Shown here one piece after another: positions 8,215 to 17,492 of a stretch of DNA of 64,000 nt. The DNA is from Nonomuraea polychroma. Lineage in GTDB: Bacteria; Actinomycetota; Actinomycetes; Streptosporangiales; Streptosporangiaceae. Position 1 is the first letter of the stretch, and each line of letters begins with the position of its first letter. The notes under the pieces were generated by a model. That model searched no databases, had not been told where the DNA came from, and saw only the letters and a list, made by a program, of their open reading frames with translations. The stretch covers positions 4,278,001 through 4,342,000 of the forward strand of contig NZ_SAUN01000001.1 in NCBI RefSeq assembly GCF_004011505.1, given 5' to 3'. The translations under genes and the position numbers were made by a program.

Positions 8215-9550
8215 GACCGCCCCTTGCTCCTCACTCCCCCGTCCGCCTGGTCATGCCCAGCGGGGAAGGCACAGAAAACAACGGCATTTACCGTTCGCCC
8301 AATGTCTCGCTATTTTTCCGGCTGGAATCCCGAGACGGGCAGGAAAGTGAATCGCCACGAGAAACAAAGAGCGCTGTCCCGACATGCAGGCATTTGCCGC
8401 GGCTAGCGGGCACATCTCCGTGCGACGGGGTAATCGCTTCCCATTTGCTTCTCATGACGTCGGGAGTTGACATGAATAAATAATCAGAATCAAGCGGACC
8501 TCCGGGACCGTTCCAAGATCTGATGGCCTTCCGCCGCAACCAGACGCAGGGCCTGGCCGACGAGGCTCGAGTGCGATGCATCCAGGTCGGCTCGCTCGTC
8601 CGCGGACAGCCCCACTGCGGCCGCACCGGCGTTCTCCTGCAGGCGGGACGGACGGCCGAACTTGGATCATGTCCCCGCGGGTGCCCGGGTTCGGGCGGAA
8701 GCTCTGCGACATGCCCGTGCAGCCGGGTACACGACCACCGGCGCCGATATCGTTCACCGTCCTTTCCAATCCGGATCTGCCCGACGGCGCCGTGGACCGA
8801 GACGCATATGTGGTGCGCGTGCTGGAGCACCTGATGCGGGCCCCGACGATCGGGGATGTGTTCGCCTCGCCGTTGCCGCGCTGGGCCGACCGGCGCGCGC
8901 ATCGGCCTGGAAGCGGATGGCCGCCCGGCTGGAGGAGGCGGGCGAGGACGCACTGGTCTGGGTGGGGAGGCGAGCCAGGGGAGGGCGGGCCCGGCTGCCG
9001 GTGGCGAAGCTGGGCGCGCTCGGGGAGAGCGACTCGCTGGCGTGGCCGCGGGACACCTGCCATGCGTCAGCGCAGGTACGGCGCGGACCGGAAGGCTGCC
9101 GTGCCCGGAGCCGAAAATCTACAGTGGCCATGGTAGACATTCGCGAGTGTGGGTACTATGGTTTCTGACATCGCAAGGAACGGATCCACCGGGCAGCAGA
9201 AGGTAGTTACTGGCATCACGACGAACTGCCCGCAGCAGGATGAAGTCAAAGGTTGATGGCAGAAGGTCGGACGTGACGGGCCAGCGCAGTGGTAAGGGGC
9301 CCAGAGCGTGGACGCGCTGCCGAAGGTGAAGTTGGACAAGTGGTCCGGAAGAGAAAGATGAAAGGAGTGTTGACGCCATCGGGATCGCCCGTTGCCGGCT
9401 GAGTCTCGCCGCTCGGGTACCGCAGTTCCACGGGATTGGAAGGTGGTCTACGGTCACGCATCCGCGATCCGCGCATCATCGCCGCTCAGTACGGCAGATG
9501 CGGAACATAGTAATCCGGCCGGATGGCCGGTAGATGGTGTTGAACTCTTC
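8215..9550. other. 1.3-kb region without an intact gene
   Basis: No reading frame here has a recognisable domain or a convincing ribosome site. The stretch 8440-8490 is unusually AT-rich (TTGACATGAATAAATAATC) and may hold a promoter. A weak gene fragment at 8490-8640 is listed separately. The frames across 8740-9170 lack family motifs and look like chance open frames in GC-rich DNA. From 9180 to 9550 the base composition becomes more even, which fits an untranslated leader of the MerR-like gene. Confidence 0.5.
8490..8640 (-). pseudogene. Possible aldo/keto reductase C-terminal fragment
   Basis: The minus strand reads LQENAGAAAVGLSADERADLD, like the last helices of aldo/keto reductases, then runs LVGQALRLVAAEGHQILER to a stop at 8490-8492. 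There is no upstream catalytic barrel. The resemblance is short and could be accidental. Confidence 0.2.
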
Positions 9551-9581
9551 GGGGCCCCGGCGCAACAGGCGCCGGGGCCCC
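9551..9581 (+). promoter_or_regulatory. Perfect 12-bp hairpin in the leader of the MerR-like gene
   Basis: The arms GGGGCCCCGGCG (9551-9562) and CGCCGGGGCCCC (9570-9581) pair perfectly around a seven-base loop, CAACAGG. The hairpin ends 15 bases before the GAAAGGA ribosome site of the gene at 9608. It has no T-run after it, so it is unlikely to be a simple terminator. It more likely acts in the mRNA leader as a stability element or a translation/temperature-responsive structure. The preceding TGTTGAACTCTTC is unpaired and could be part of the same element. Confidence 0.65.
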
Positions 9582-9607
9582 CTGTGCGCGTGATGAGAAA
9601 GGAATGT

Positions 9608-10006
9608 ATGGATCAACGTCGCTCGGCTGCCGAGGGTGACACGCTCGCTCACGGCAGGATTACGGAAACAACGGCCGAACGCACGGCCGAAGACCGGTTC
9701 GACGATGAGGACTACCCTGCCTACAGCATGGGCACGGCCGCGGAGATGCTCGGTGTCACCCCGACGTTCCTGCGGGCTCTGGGCGCCGCCCATCTGATCG
9801 AGCCGAAACGCTCCAGCGGCGGTCACCGCCGCTACTCCCGCTACCAACTGCGCCTGGCCGCGCGGGCCCGGGAACTCGTCGATCAGGGCACTCCCGTGGA
9901 AGCGGCGTGCCGGATCATCATCTTGGAGGACCAGCTCGCCGAGGCGCTGCGCATCAACGCCGAATACGAACGCGAGCGCGCACGCGGGCGCACGGCCGGA
10001 ACCTAA
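9608..10006 (+). CDS. MerR-like helix-turn-helix regulator
   Basis: The 132-residue protein has an acidic, poorly ordered N-terminus of about 38 residues. A MerR-type DNA-binding domain follows: YSMGTAAEMLGVTPTFLRAL, then SGGHRRYSRYQL with the RRY wing, then a coiled helix (ILEDQLAEALRINAEYERER). It is short and lacks an effector domain, as in the HspR/BldC-like group of small MerR relatives. The ATG follows GAAAGGA closely. Expression is probably shaped by the strong hairpin in its leader, and an 8-bp stem lies just past the stop. The target genes are unknown. Confidence 0.75.
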   Translation: MDQRRSAAEGDTLAHGRITETTAERTAEDRFDDEDYPAYSMGTAAEMLGVTPTFLRALGAAHLIEPKRSSGGHRRYSRYQLRLAARARELVDQGTPVEAACRIIILEDQLAEALRINAEYERERARGRTAGT

Positions 10007-10030
10007 CGCTGGCGGCGTCGTTACCCTGCG

Positions 10031-10059
10031 GCCTGGTCTTCGAACCGCGCTGACCAGGC
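10031..10059 (+). terminator. Hairpin after the MerR-like gene
   Basis: GCCTGGTC (10031-10038) pairs with GACCAGGC (10052-10059) around a 13-base loop, 25 bases after the stop codon. There is no T-tract, as is common for actinobacterial terminators. From 10060 to 10320 I see no supportable gene. Confidence 0.5.
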
Positions 10060-10320
10060 CACACCGTAGTCACCCAGCAACTGCGGCTCCGGCCACCACC
10101 CGGCTGCGGAGCGGCCCTGGGGCGCGGGTTTCTACGGTGTGTCGGCTTCGCCGGCCGTCTGCGGCGATGCCGCTGACCGGGGCGAGCTGCGCGAGCGGAT
10201 GCGCGACTACGCCACCATCGCCGGCATGTCCGGCCAATAGGCGATCTCACCGGCGGTGCCGGGGCCCGGGCGAGTGCGGCAGCTCCAGACAAGGGTCCCA
10301 TATTCTATGATCATGGGCCT

Positions 10321-10884
10321 ATGAGCCAATTGCCCACGCTATCTGCCACGGAACTCTTTTCCGAACGACTCCTGCTTCGCCAAGCATTGCACGATACCGA
10401 CCGTGAAGGACTCATCGAGCTCTCGACCGATCCCGAGGTCCGGGCATACATCGGTGGTCCCCGGCCTCGGAGTGAGGCCGAGCAGCACTTCGATGCAGTC
10501 CTAGCCGCCAACGCGACATCCAGGCCTGGCAATTATGTCATCGCGGACAACGCGACGAACCGCGTCATCGGCACATTGATGCTCGCCCGCCGGTCGACCG
10601 ATAGCCCCGGGCATGTCACCGAGGATGGCGAGGAACTGGAACTGGGCTATGTACTGCGGCGCAGTGCATGGGGCGCGGGGTTCGCCTTCGAGGCCGCAAC
10701 GGTCGCGTTGCGTGCTGCGGCTGACGAACTCCCCGACCAGCCGGTCTTGCTCGTGACCCAGACCGCGAACACGCGATCTCTAAAACTTGCCGCCCGCCTT
10801 GGTTTTCGCCCCATCAGCACGTTCGAGGAGTTCGGCGCTGAGCAGACCCTCTGCACCGCTCCCCTGTCCATGTTCAAAATCTGA
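10321..10884 (+). CDS. GNAT-family N-acetyltransferase (RimJ/RimL-like)
   Basis: The 187-residue protein has the GNAT fold: opening strand TERLLLRQA-type text (ELFSERLLLRQAL), a central strand ELELGYVLRRSAWGAGFAFE with the acetyl-CoA loop R-x-x-x-G-x-G-F-A, and a late NTRSLKLAARLGFRP helix-strand. This is the pattern of acetyltransferases acting on protein N-termini or small molecules. Its substrate is unknown. The ATG at 10321 has no clear Shine-Dalgarno. A TATTCT box lies about 20 bases upstream, so the transcript may have a very short leader. It stands alone between two intergenic gaps. Confidence 0.8.
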   Translation: MSQLPTLSATELFSERLLLRQALHDTDREGLIELSTDPEVRAYIGGPRPRSEAEQHFDAVLAANATSRPGNYVIADNATNRVIGTLMLARRSTDSPGHVTEDGEELELGYVLRRSAWGAGFAFEAATVALRAAADELPDQPVLLVTQTANTRSLKLAARLGFRPISTFEEFGAEQTLCTAPLSMFKI

Positions 10885-11228
10885 TCTCAGTATCCAACAC
10901 AGCGGCCCTCAGGCCAGGAGATCCAGGGTTTGGGGGATCTTACCCGAGCCACGGCCTGTACTTTGTAGATCACAGGAACGGCCACTGAGTGCAGGCGGGC
11001 CAGGCGAGCCCAGCGGACATGGCCGCACGGACGGCACTCGTAGTCCGATGGCATGAATGCGTGTCCGCCTGCATCGGTCGCAACAGCTGGCCGCCCTCAG
11101 GATCACCACTCATGGCAGGCATTGAGCCCGCCAGGTTCCCCTGCGGTTTCGGAGACATATCCGGTTCGGGCCGAATACCGTGGCCCATTGACGATCGGCC
11201 AAGCCCGTAAGCCTTCCGGAGTCTCTTC
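10885..11228. other. Intergenic region, nothing recognised
   Basis: About 340 bases without a supportable gene, hairpin or repeat. Its composition is more even than that of the flanking genes. Confidence 0.5.
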
Positions 11229-12257
11229 ATGCGCACCGCAGCGGCAATCCTCTCCTTCGTGCTCGCCATCATCCTGCCCGCTCCGCCGGCCACCGCCGCG
11301 GCTTCCGCCTCGCCGCTGCCGGGCGGCAAGACCACCTATGTCGTCTCACAGGGTCACCTGAAGGCCGCCTCCCAGCAGAACTGGGTACGCCTGGGCAGCT
11401 ACCGCTTCGCCTCGAACGGCACGGTGAGCGCCGCCATGTACCTCTGGTGGCAGCGTCATCCCAAGGCCAGGCAGCGCACCGGCACCGTCCCCGATCCGAG
11501 CTGCACCACCAAGGCGGGCGGTGCCGCATCGCGGCCCCGCGCCTGCGAAGTGCTCACCGCCGGGGGCTTCACCGGCGCCCCCAGCGAGAGCCGCACCGGG
11601 ACGTACACCGTGTCGGGCAACGTGCTCACCATCCGGTGGAAGATCGCTCAGACGTGGACGGAGCAGTGGTACGTGCGGCCCTCGCCTGACGGCAGGCTGG
11701 CCCGCCTGGACCTCAAGCAGAGCACGCTGGCCACGCACGGGTACGGCTACGGCAGCAACGCCGCGACCAGCACCCGGCGCGCGATGAGCTCGGTGAAGGC
11801 GTTCCCCGGCTCACTCAGGCAGGACCTGACGAGCTGGGCGAGCGGCAAGCTCGTCACCTCCGGCAATCAGCCGTTCGGCCACTCCGCCTTCCGTGCCTGC
11901 GCCTCCACCACCTCGTGCCTGACCTACCTGCAGCCCTCCTCGCGCGGCGCGTGCCAGAAGTCGGGCGGCTGCCCGAAGTACGGCGGCGGAACGCGCCCCA
12001 ACATCAGCTCCATCCAGTACTACCTCACGATGATCTCCAAGTCCGACCGCCGCGACACGCTGTGGCACTGGTGCACCTGCCTGGCGATGGAGCGCAAGCA
12101 GTTCTGCTACACCGGAAACTCCCACGTCAAACCGCTCATGCAAATCATCGACGACACGGGAGCCTTCCGCGGCTGGGTCGGCGCGGAGGCATCCTTCTCG
12201 ACCGGCTCCCGGGCGACGGACATGCTGGCAGTGCTACGCATCTCCGACTTCCGCTGA
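11229..12257 (+). CDS. Secreted protein of unknown function
   Basis: The 342-residue protein has a clear Sec signal peptide (MRTAAAILSFVLAIILPAPP, then an AxA-type cut near TAAASA). The exported part is rich in Ser, Thr and Trp and has at least eight Cys in its middle and C-terminal parts (for example CASTTSCLTYL, CQKSGGCPKYGGG, WHWCTCLAM), so disulphides are likely. I do not recognise a catalytic motif. The stretch TYTVSGNVLTIRWKIAQTW looks like beta-strand. The start at 11229 is the only one that keeps the signal peptide. The gene stands alone; 12258-12543 downstream shows nothing recognisable. Confidence 0.7.
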   Translation: MRTAAAILSFVLAIILPAPPATAAASASPLPGGKTTYVVSQGHLKAASQQNWVRLGSYRFASNGTVSAAMYLWWQRHPKARQRTGTVPDPSCTTKAGGAASRPRACEVLTAGGFTGAPSESRTGTYTVSGNVLTIRWKIAQTWTEQWYVRPSPDGRLARLDLKQSTLATHGYGYGSNAATSTRRAMSSVKAFPGSLRQDLTSWASGKLVTSGNQPFGHSAFRACASTTSCLTYLQPSSRGACQKSGGCPKYGGGTRPNISSIQYYLTMISKSDRRDTLWHWCTCLAMERKQFCYTGNSHVKPLMQIIDDTGAFRGWVGAEASFSTGSRATDMLAVLRISDFR

Positions 12258-12543
12258 CCGGCTCGAACCTGTCTCTCCACGTTGTCAGCTCACAGCCACG
12301 ACGATCGCGAGCTGGAGCTGACCTGCGCCGCGCACGGCCAGGCTCGGAATCCGCCGAAGATCCCGGGCCCGGGCCCTCGCAGTGTCAGCGACTGCCTGCC
12401 TGGCCGCCGCCACCGACGCCTGGACGGCCGTCGATGGGACGACCCCCTGTCCGTGCTCCTGAACCGAGCGATGGCGCGGTGAGCGAACTGAGCGGGGCAA
12501 GCCGCGCCACGGATCGGGAGCCAGGCACTCGCTTGAGCAGTCG

Positions 12544-13440
12544 TCACCCTTTCAGCCCGCCCGCCAGCAGGTCGGCACGCCAGAAGCGCTGCAGGACCAG
12601 AACGAGAATGATCAGCGGGATGACGGAGACGGCCGAGCCCATGATGACCAGCGGGTACAGGTCGGCGTCGCCCGCGCCCTTGCCCAGGAACGTGTACAGC
12701 CCCAGGGTGATGGGATATTTGTCCTGGTCGGACAGCATGATGAAGGGCAGCAGGAAGTTGTTCCAGATGCCGACGAACGTCAGCAGGAACACCGTGACGA
12801 GCCCTTGCGTCATCATGGGCAGCACGATGCGGCCGAAGATGTGCAGCTCTCCTGCGCCGTCCAGGCGCGCCGCTTCCAGGGTGCTCTGCGGGACCGCGGC
12901 GGCGGCGAACACCCGGCACAGGAAGATGCCGAACGGGTTGATGATGACCGGCAACAGCACCGACCAGTGGGTGCCGGCCATACCGACGGCGGCCAGCAAC
13001 AGGTACTGCGGGACGGCCAGCACGATGCCGGGCACGAGCACGCCGGCGAGGATCGCGGAGAACAGGACCTCGCGGCCGCGGAAGCGGAACTTGGCCAGGG
13101 CGTACCCGGCCATGGCGGAGACCAGCGTCGACAGGACAGCGCCGAGGCCGGCGTACAGGAGCGAGTTGAGCCCCCACTGCCAGAACTGGCCGCCGCCGTA
13201 GGCGCTGAGGTTGGCGAGATTGTCGAGGATGCCGCTGCCGGGCGCGAAGGAGAACGTGGTGAACAGCTCGCGCGGGCTCTTGGAGGCGGCGATGACCACC
13301 CAGGCCACGGGCGTCAGGCAGTACAGCGCGCCGAGCAACAGCACGATCAGCGCCAGCCGCGGCCGCCGCTGCGCTCCAGGGCGGCCGCGGTGGGATCGGC
13401 GGTCGCCGGTGCGGGGCGAGGCGTGCAGGGTGGCGCTCAT
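12544..13440 (-). CDS. Carbohydrate ABC transporter permease (MalG-type)
   Basis: The 298-residue inner-membrane protein has six predicted helices and the permease coupling motif EAARLDGAGELHIFGRIVLP (EAA loop), which docks on an ATPase. The C-terminal region (FLLPFIMLSDQDKYPITLGL) is typical of MalG-type sugar permeases. Its ATG overlaps the stop of the upstream permease gene by four bases. No ATPase gene is in this cluster, so a shared MsiK-type ATPase elsewhere is expected, as is usual for actinobacterial sugar importers. Confidence 0.9.
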   Translation of the reverse strand: MSATLHASPRTGDRRSHRGRPGAQRRPRLALIVLLLGALYCLTPVAWVVIAASKSPRELFTTFSFAPGSGILDNLANLSAYGGGQFWQWGLNSLLYAGLGAVLSTLVSAMAGYALAKFRFRGREVLFSAILAGVLVPGIVLAVPQYLLLAAVGMAGTHWSVLLPVIINPFGIFLCRVFAAAAVPQSTLEAARLDGAGELHIFGRIVLPMMTQGLVTVFLLTFVGIWNNFLLPFIMLSDQDKYPITLGLYTFLGKGAGDADLYPLVIMGSAVSVIPLIILVLVLQRFWRADLLAGGLKG

Positions 13441-14369
13441 GCGTTGTCTCCGAAGGTCCGGCGCTGGAAGAAACGCAGCAGCAGCAGCGAGAGGACGAGG
13501 ATGCCCAGCGCCAGCAGGACCGACGCGGCCGCCGCCCCGCTGAGGTTGTCGTTCGCGAACGCCTCCCGGTAGATCTTCATCAGCGGCACCCAGGTCCAGG
13601 AGATGGTGGCCGTGACGGGCCTCAGCGTGGCCGGCTCGCTGTACAGCTGCAGGGTGCCGATCACGGAGAACAGACCGGTGAGCACGAGGGCGGGGGCGAC
13701 CAGCGGAATCTTGACGCGCCATGCGATCTGCAGCTCGCTGGCCCCGTCGATGCGGGCCGCCTCGTAGACGGAGGCGGGAATGGCACGCAGCGACGTGTAG
13801 ATGATGATCATGTTGAAGCCGACACCGGACCACAGCGCGATGTTGGCCAGCGAGAAGTACAGGACCGGAGGGCTGAAGAAGTCCAGCGGCCCGGCGTGCA
13901 GCCGCTCGGCGAGGTAGTTGAGCGGGCTGGTGCTCGGCAGGTACAGGAAGCCCCACAGGAGGCTGGCGATCACGCCGGGCACCGCGTACGGCAGGAAGAT
14001 CGCGGTGCGGGTGAACCCCTGCGCCCGCACCCTCGGGGTGTCGAGCAGCAGCGCGAACAGCAGGGCCAGGCCCAGCACGCTCGGGACGGCGATGACGCCG
14101 TAGAGCAGCACCCGGCCGAGCCCGGCGAGGTATTCGGGGTCGGCCAGCGCGGCGGTGTAGTTGTCGAAGCCGACGAAGGTCTGTACGCGCCGCCCGAACG
14201 CGCCGCCCTCAATGCGGAAGCCGCGGAAGCTCAGGTAGATCGCGTAGCCGATCGGAACGATCAGGAACAGGGTGAAGAGGACGATCGCGGGCGTGGCGAA
14301 CAGCCAGGGGGTGGCTGCGGCGCGGATGCGCGTACGCCACGCGGAGGCCGGGGCAGAAGTGGTGGGCAT
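13437..14369 (-). CDS. Carbohydrate ABC transporter permease (MalF-type)
   Basis: The 310-residue membrane protein has about six helices, starting WLFATPAIVLFTLFLIVP, and the EAA loop YEAARIDGASELQIAWRVKIP. With the next gene it should form the channel of a CUT1 sugar importer. It follows the binding-protein gene by 69 bases and overlaps the next permease by four, giving the order binding protein-permease-permease in one operon. Confidence 0.9.
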   Translation of the reverse strand: MPTTSAPASAWRTRIRAAATPWLFATPAIVLFTLFLIVPIGYAIYLSFRGFRIEGGAFGRRVQTFVGFDNYTAALADPEYLAGLGRVLLYGVIAVPSVLGLALLFALLLDTPRVRAQGFTRTAIFLPYAVPGVIASLLWGFLYLPSTSPLNYLAERLHAGPLDFFSPPVLYFSLANIALWSGVGFNMIIIYTSLRAIPASVYEAARIDGASELQIAWRVKIPLVAPALVLTGLFSVIGTLQLYSEPATLRPVTATISWTWVPLMKIYREAFANDNLSGAAAASVLLALGILVLSLLLLRFFQRRTFGDNA

Positions 14370-14438
14370 GAGGTGTTCCAGAGTTGGTTCGAAAGGCCGG
14401 CAGTCACGGGCCCGGCCGGGTCGCCGGGCCCGGGACGC

Positions 14439-15794
14439 CTACTTGGTCACGGTGTAGCCGGACTTCTGCAGGTCGGCGACGACGGCCTGCTGCGTGGCCT
14501 TGTACACGTCGCGGAAGGAGGTCTTCCCGAGCGCGGCCTTGTTCAGCGCGTCCTCGAGCGCGCCTTGCGCCATGTTCACGTTGGGCCCCCAGGTCACCGG
14601 GATGGTGGTGTTCTTGATCACTTGGTCGGCGACCTGGTAGAAGTCCTTCTGCTGCGGCATCAGCTGCGGCGGCTCGTGGGTGAGAGTCGCCTGACGGCCG
14701 GCGTTGCCGCCGGGGAAGAGATCGAGGCCGAGCAGCAGCTTGGAACCCTCGTCGGAGGCGCCCAGCCAGGCCGCGAAGGCCGCCGCCTCCTTGGCGTGCT
14801 CGGACTTGGCCGGCACCACGTAGGCCGACCCGCCCAGGAACGGAACGGCGGGGTCGCCGGGCGTCCACTGCGGCAGCGGCGCCGACTCCCACTTGCCGGC
14901 GGTGTCGGGGGCCACCGAGTGGATCACGCTGGGCGCCCACGACGCGGCGGCCCAGCTGAGGATCTTGCCGTCGTTGACTTGCGCGTTCCATTCGGGCGTG
15001 AGCAGCGGCTCGACCTTCACCAGGTCCCGCTCTACGAGGTCCTGCCAGAAGTCGGCGGTCTTCAGGGACTCTTCGCTGTCGATGCCGACCTTCCAGGCGT
15101 TGCCGTCGTTGCTCCACCACTTCGCGCCGGCCTGCGCGGCGTGCGCGGCGAAGAACTCGAGCTGGCCGGCGGCGAAGCTGGCGATGTAGGCGTCCGGATC
15201 CTTCTTGTGGATCTGCTCGGCCGCCTTGGCGTACTCCGCCCAGGTGGCAGGCACCTTGACGCCGTACTTGTCGAAAAGGTCCTTGCGGTAGGTGAGCATC
15301 ATCGGCCCGATGTCCTGGGGCACGCCGTAGACCTGGTTGTTGAAGGTGGTCAGGGCCCAGATGTTGGGGTCGACGCCGGCCTTGGCGCCGGCCACGTCGG
15401 CGGTGATGTCCTTGACGGCCCCGGCCACCACCAGGGCGGGCACGCCGCGGTACTCCAGTTGCACCACGTCGGGGGTGTCGCCGGCCTGGTCGGCGGCCAG
15501 CAGCTTGGAGGCGGTCTCGGCGGTGCCGCCCACCTCGGACAGCTTGATGGTGACGTTCGGGTGCAGCTGGTGGTACTTGTCGACGATCGCCTTGGCCTTG
15601 GCATCGGTGCCCTTGAGGCTCCAGGTCCAGAACTCGAGCGTGACCGGCCCGCCCGCGGTCGCGGTGTCCGAGGACGGAGTGTCGGCGGACGAACAGGCGA
15701 CCAGCGACGCCGCCAAGGCGACCGCCAGCACGGCGGCGCTCACCATCGTCCGCCGGGGGCGGCGTCGGGATGGGCGGAGGGTCGGTGGGGTCAT
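14439..15794 (-). CDS. Extracellular sugar-binding lipoprotein
   Basis: The 451-residue protein begins with a basic leader and a lipoprotein signal ending in the lipobox LVACSS, so it is tethered outside the membrane. The mature part has family-1 solute-binding features: VTLEFWTWSLKG near the start, a GDTPDVVQLEYRG segment, and the late region FAAWLGASDEGSKLL. It should capture an oligosaccharide for the two permeases. The divergent GH43 enzyme suggests xylo- or arabino-oligosaccharide. A LacI-type operator lies about 67 bases upstream. Confidence 0.9.
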   Translation of the reverse strand: MTPPTLRPSRRRPRRTMVSAAVLAVALAASLVACSSADTPSSDTATAGGPVTLEFWTWSLKGTDAKAKAIVDKYHQLHPNVTIKLSEVGGTAETASKLLAADQAGDTPDVVQLEYRGVPALVVAGAVKDITADVAGAKAGVDPNIWALTTFNNQVYGVPQDIGPMMLTYRKDLFDKYGVKVPATWAEYAKAAEQIHKKDPDAYIASFAAGQLEFFAAHAAQAGAKWWSNDGNAWKVGIDSEESLKTADFWQDLVERDLVKVEPLLTPEWNAQVNDGKILSWAAASWAPSVIHSVAPDTAGKWESAPLPQWTPGDPAVPFLGGSAYVVPAKSEHAKEAAAFAAWLGASDEGSKLLLGLDLFPGGNAGRQATLTHEPPQLMPQQKDFYQVADQVIKNTTIPVTWGPNVNMAQGALEDALNKAALGKTSFRDVYKATQQAVVADLQKSGYTVTK

Positions 15795-15860
15795 GACGAT
15801 CTCCTCGGCAAGGGGTTGTGCGCCGCGGCGGGATGCCGGGTCGTGCGTTGGGATCTAACC

Positions 15861-15877
15861 TGATGTTAACGTTGTCA
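15861..15877. promoter_or_regulatory. LacI-type operator between sugar importer and GH43 gene
   Basis: TGATGTTAACGTTGTCA is an imperfect inverted repeat around a central CG (GTTAA-CG-TTgtC), the layout bound by LacI-family regulators. It lies between the divergent binding-protein gene and the GH43 gene and could repress both. The lacI gene at 17489-18508 is the obvious candidate to bind it. Confidence 0.7.
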
Positions 15878-15932
15878 TCCTGTCAAGCCCCCCTCGTCAC
15901 AGAGCAGGCACAACGCTTCGGAGTCCGCCCTC

Positions 15933-17492
15933 GTGCCCACCTTCCGCAACCCTGTCCTGCCCGGCTGCTATCCGGACCCGTCGGTCTGCCGGGTCGGCGC
16001 GGACTTCTACCTGGTCACCTCGTCGTTCGCCTACTATCCGGGCATCCCCCTCTTCCACAGCCGGGACCTGGTCGAATGGCGTCAGCTCACGCATGTGCTG
16101 AATCGGCCCGGGCAGCTTCCTCTGGAGGGGTTGGACGTCTCCGACGGCGTCTGGGCGCCGACCATCCGCCACCACGACGGCACGTTCTACGTGGTCTCGA
16201 CGCTCGCCAGGAACCGGCAGGGCGCCCTCACCTTCATCGTCACCGCCCAGGACCCGGCCGGACCGTGGTCGGACCCCATCCCCCTGGAGGCCGAAGGCAT
16301 CGATCCGTCGCTGTTCTTCGACGACGACGGCCGCTGCTGGCTCACCGCCTGCCGGGACGCCGTCGAAGACGGTCCCGGCGAGCTGTGGATGCGGGAGCTC
16401 GACCTGGAGCGGCTCAAACTCGTCGGCCCCACCCATGTGCTCTGGCGCGGCGCCGTACGCGGAGCCTGGGTGGAGGCGCCGCACCTGTACAGACGCGACG
16501 GCGTGTATTACCTGATCGCCGCCGAGGGCGGCACCGGGAGCAATCACAGCGTCACCGCCGCACGCTCCGACGTCGTCACCGGCCCCTACGCCACCGACCC
16601 GCGCAGCCCCCTGCTGACGCACCGGCACCGCAGCCCGGACGAGCCCATCCAGAACGTCGGGCACGTGGACCTGGTGGAGACCCCCGATGACGAGACGTGG
16701 GCGGTGGCGCTCGGGGTGCGGCCGATCGACGGCACCCACACGCTCGGCCGGGAGGTCTTCCTGGTCCCCGTCACCTGGGGCGCCCACGGCCCCGTTTTCG
16801 CCCCGGAGTCGGGCCGGGTGCGCCTGTCGGAACGGCTACCGTCGATCGCGTCCGGGCGGCCAGGCGACGACTCCGCGATCGTGCGCCGGACGAGCTTCGA
16901 CGAGCCGGCGCTGGGCCTGGAGTGGAACAGCCTGCGAGGTCCGGTCGGCAACCGCATCCGGCCCTCTGCCGTGGGGAAGGGGATCGACATCGACCTGGCC
17001 CCCGAGCCGCTCAGCTCCACCGGCGTGCCGGCCTTCATCGCACGACGCCAGCAGCATGTCCGCTTCCGCGCGCAGACGCGGATCAGCTTCGCCGCGGAGC
17101 ATCCGTCAGAAGAGGCCGGACTGGCCGTCTTCCAGAATCAGGACCACCACGCCACGCTCGCCCTCACCGTGGACGGCGGTGGAAGGGCGCAGGCGGTGCT
17201 GACGGTCCGGGACGCGGGCACGAGCACCCGCGTGGCCTCCGTGCCGGTCACGGCGGGCAACGCGTTGTTCGCGGTCGAGGGGGACGAGGCCGGCTACACC
17301 TTCCGCCTCTCCGACGACGACGGGTGGATCAGCCTGGCCACCATCGGGCGATCCTTCTTCAGCACCGAGCGCGCAGGTGGGTTCGTGGGGGTCTACCTGG
17401 GCCTTTACGGCACGAGCAACGACCGCGCCAGTCAAGGGCGCGCGCGTGTCCACTGGTTCGACTACCAGCCGCACTCCGACGGGACCGGTTAG
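15933..17492 (+). CDS. Glycoside hydrolase family 43 (beta-xylosidase/alpha-L-arabinofuranosidase-type)
   Basis: The 519-residue enzyme has the five-bladed GH43 propeller with its three acids: Asp15 (YPDPSV, general base), Asp124 (GIDPSLFFDDDG) and Glu181 (WVEAPHLY, general acid). From about residue 320 a C-terminal beta-sandwich follows (GLAVFQNQDHHATLAL), as in GH43 xylosidases with a second domain. It has no signal peptide, so it probably works in the cytosol on short oligosaccharides brought in by the divergent ABC importer. The GTG start follows CGGAG by about nine bases. Its stop overlaps that of the convergent lacI gene. Confidence 0.9.
   Translation: MPTFRNPVLPGCYPDPSVCRVGADFYLVTSSFAYYPGIPLFHSRDLVEWRQLTHVLNRPGQLPLEGLDVSDGVWAPTIRHHDGTFYVVSTLARNRQGALTFIVTAQDPAGPWSDPIPLEAEGIDPSLFFDDDGRCWLTACRDAVEDGPGELWMRELDLERLKLVGPTHVLWRGAVRGAWVEAPHLYRRDGVYYLIAAEGGTGSNHSVTAARSDVVTGPYATDPRSPLLTHRHRSPDEPIQNVGHVDLVETPDDETWAVALGVRPIDGTHTLGREVFLVPVTWGAHGPVFAPESGRVRLSERLPSIASGRPGDDSAIVRRTSFDEPALGLEWNSLRGPVGNRIRPSAVGKGIDIDLAPEPLSSTGVPAFIARRQQHVRFRAQTRISFAAEHPSEEAGLAVFQNQDHHATLALTVDGGGRAQAVLTVRDAGTSTRVASVPVTAGNALFAVEGDEAGYTFRLSDDDGWISLATIGRSFFSTERAGGFVGVYLGLYGTSNDRASQGRARVHWFDYQPHSDGTG

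Noticed and set aside
8576..9168. Overlapping plus-strand open frames of 116-186 codons
   Set aside because: No ribosome sites, no known motifs and erratic composition; treated as non-coding.
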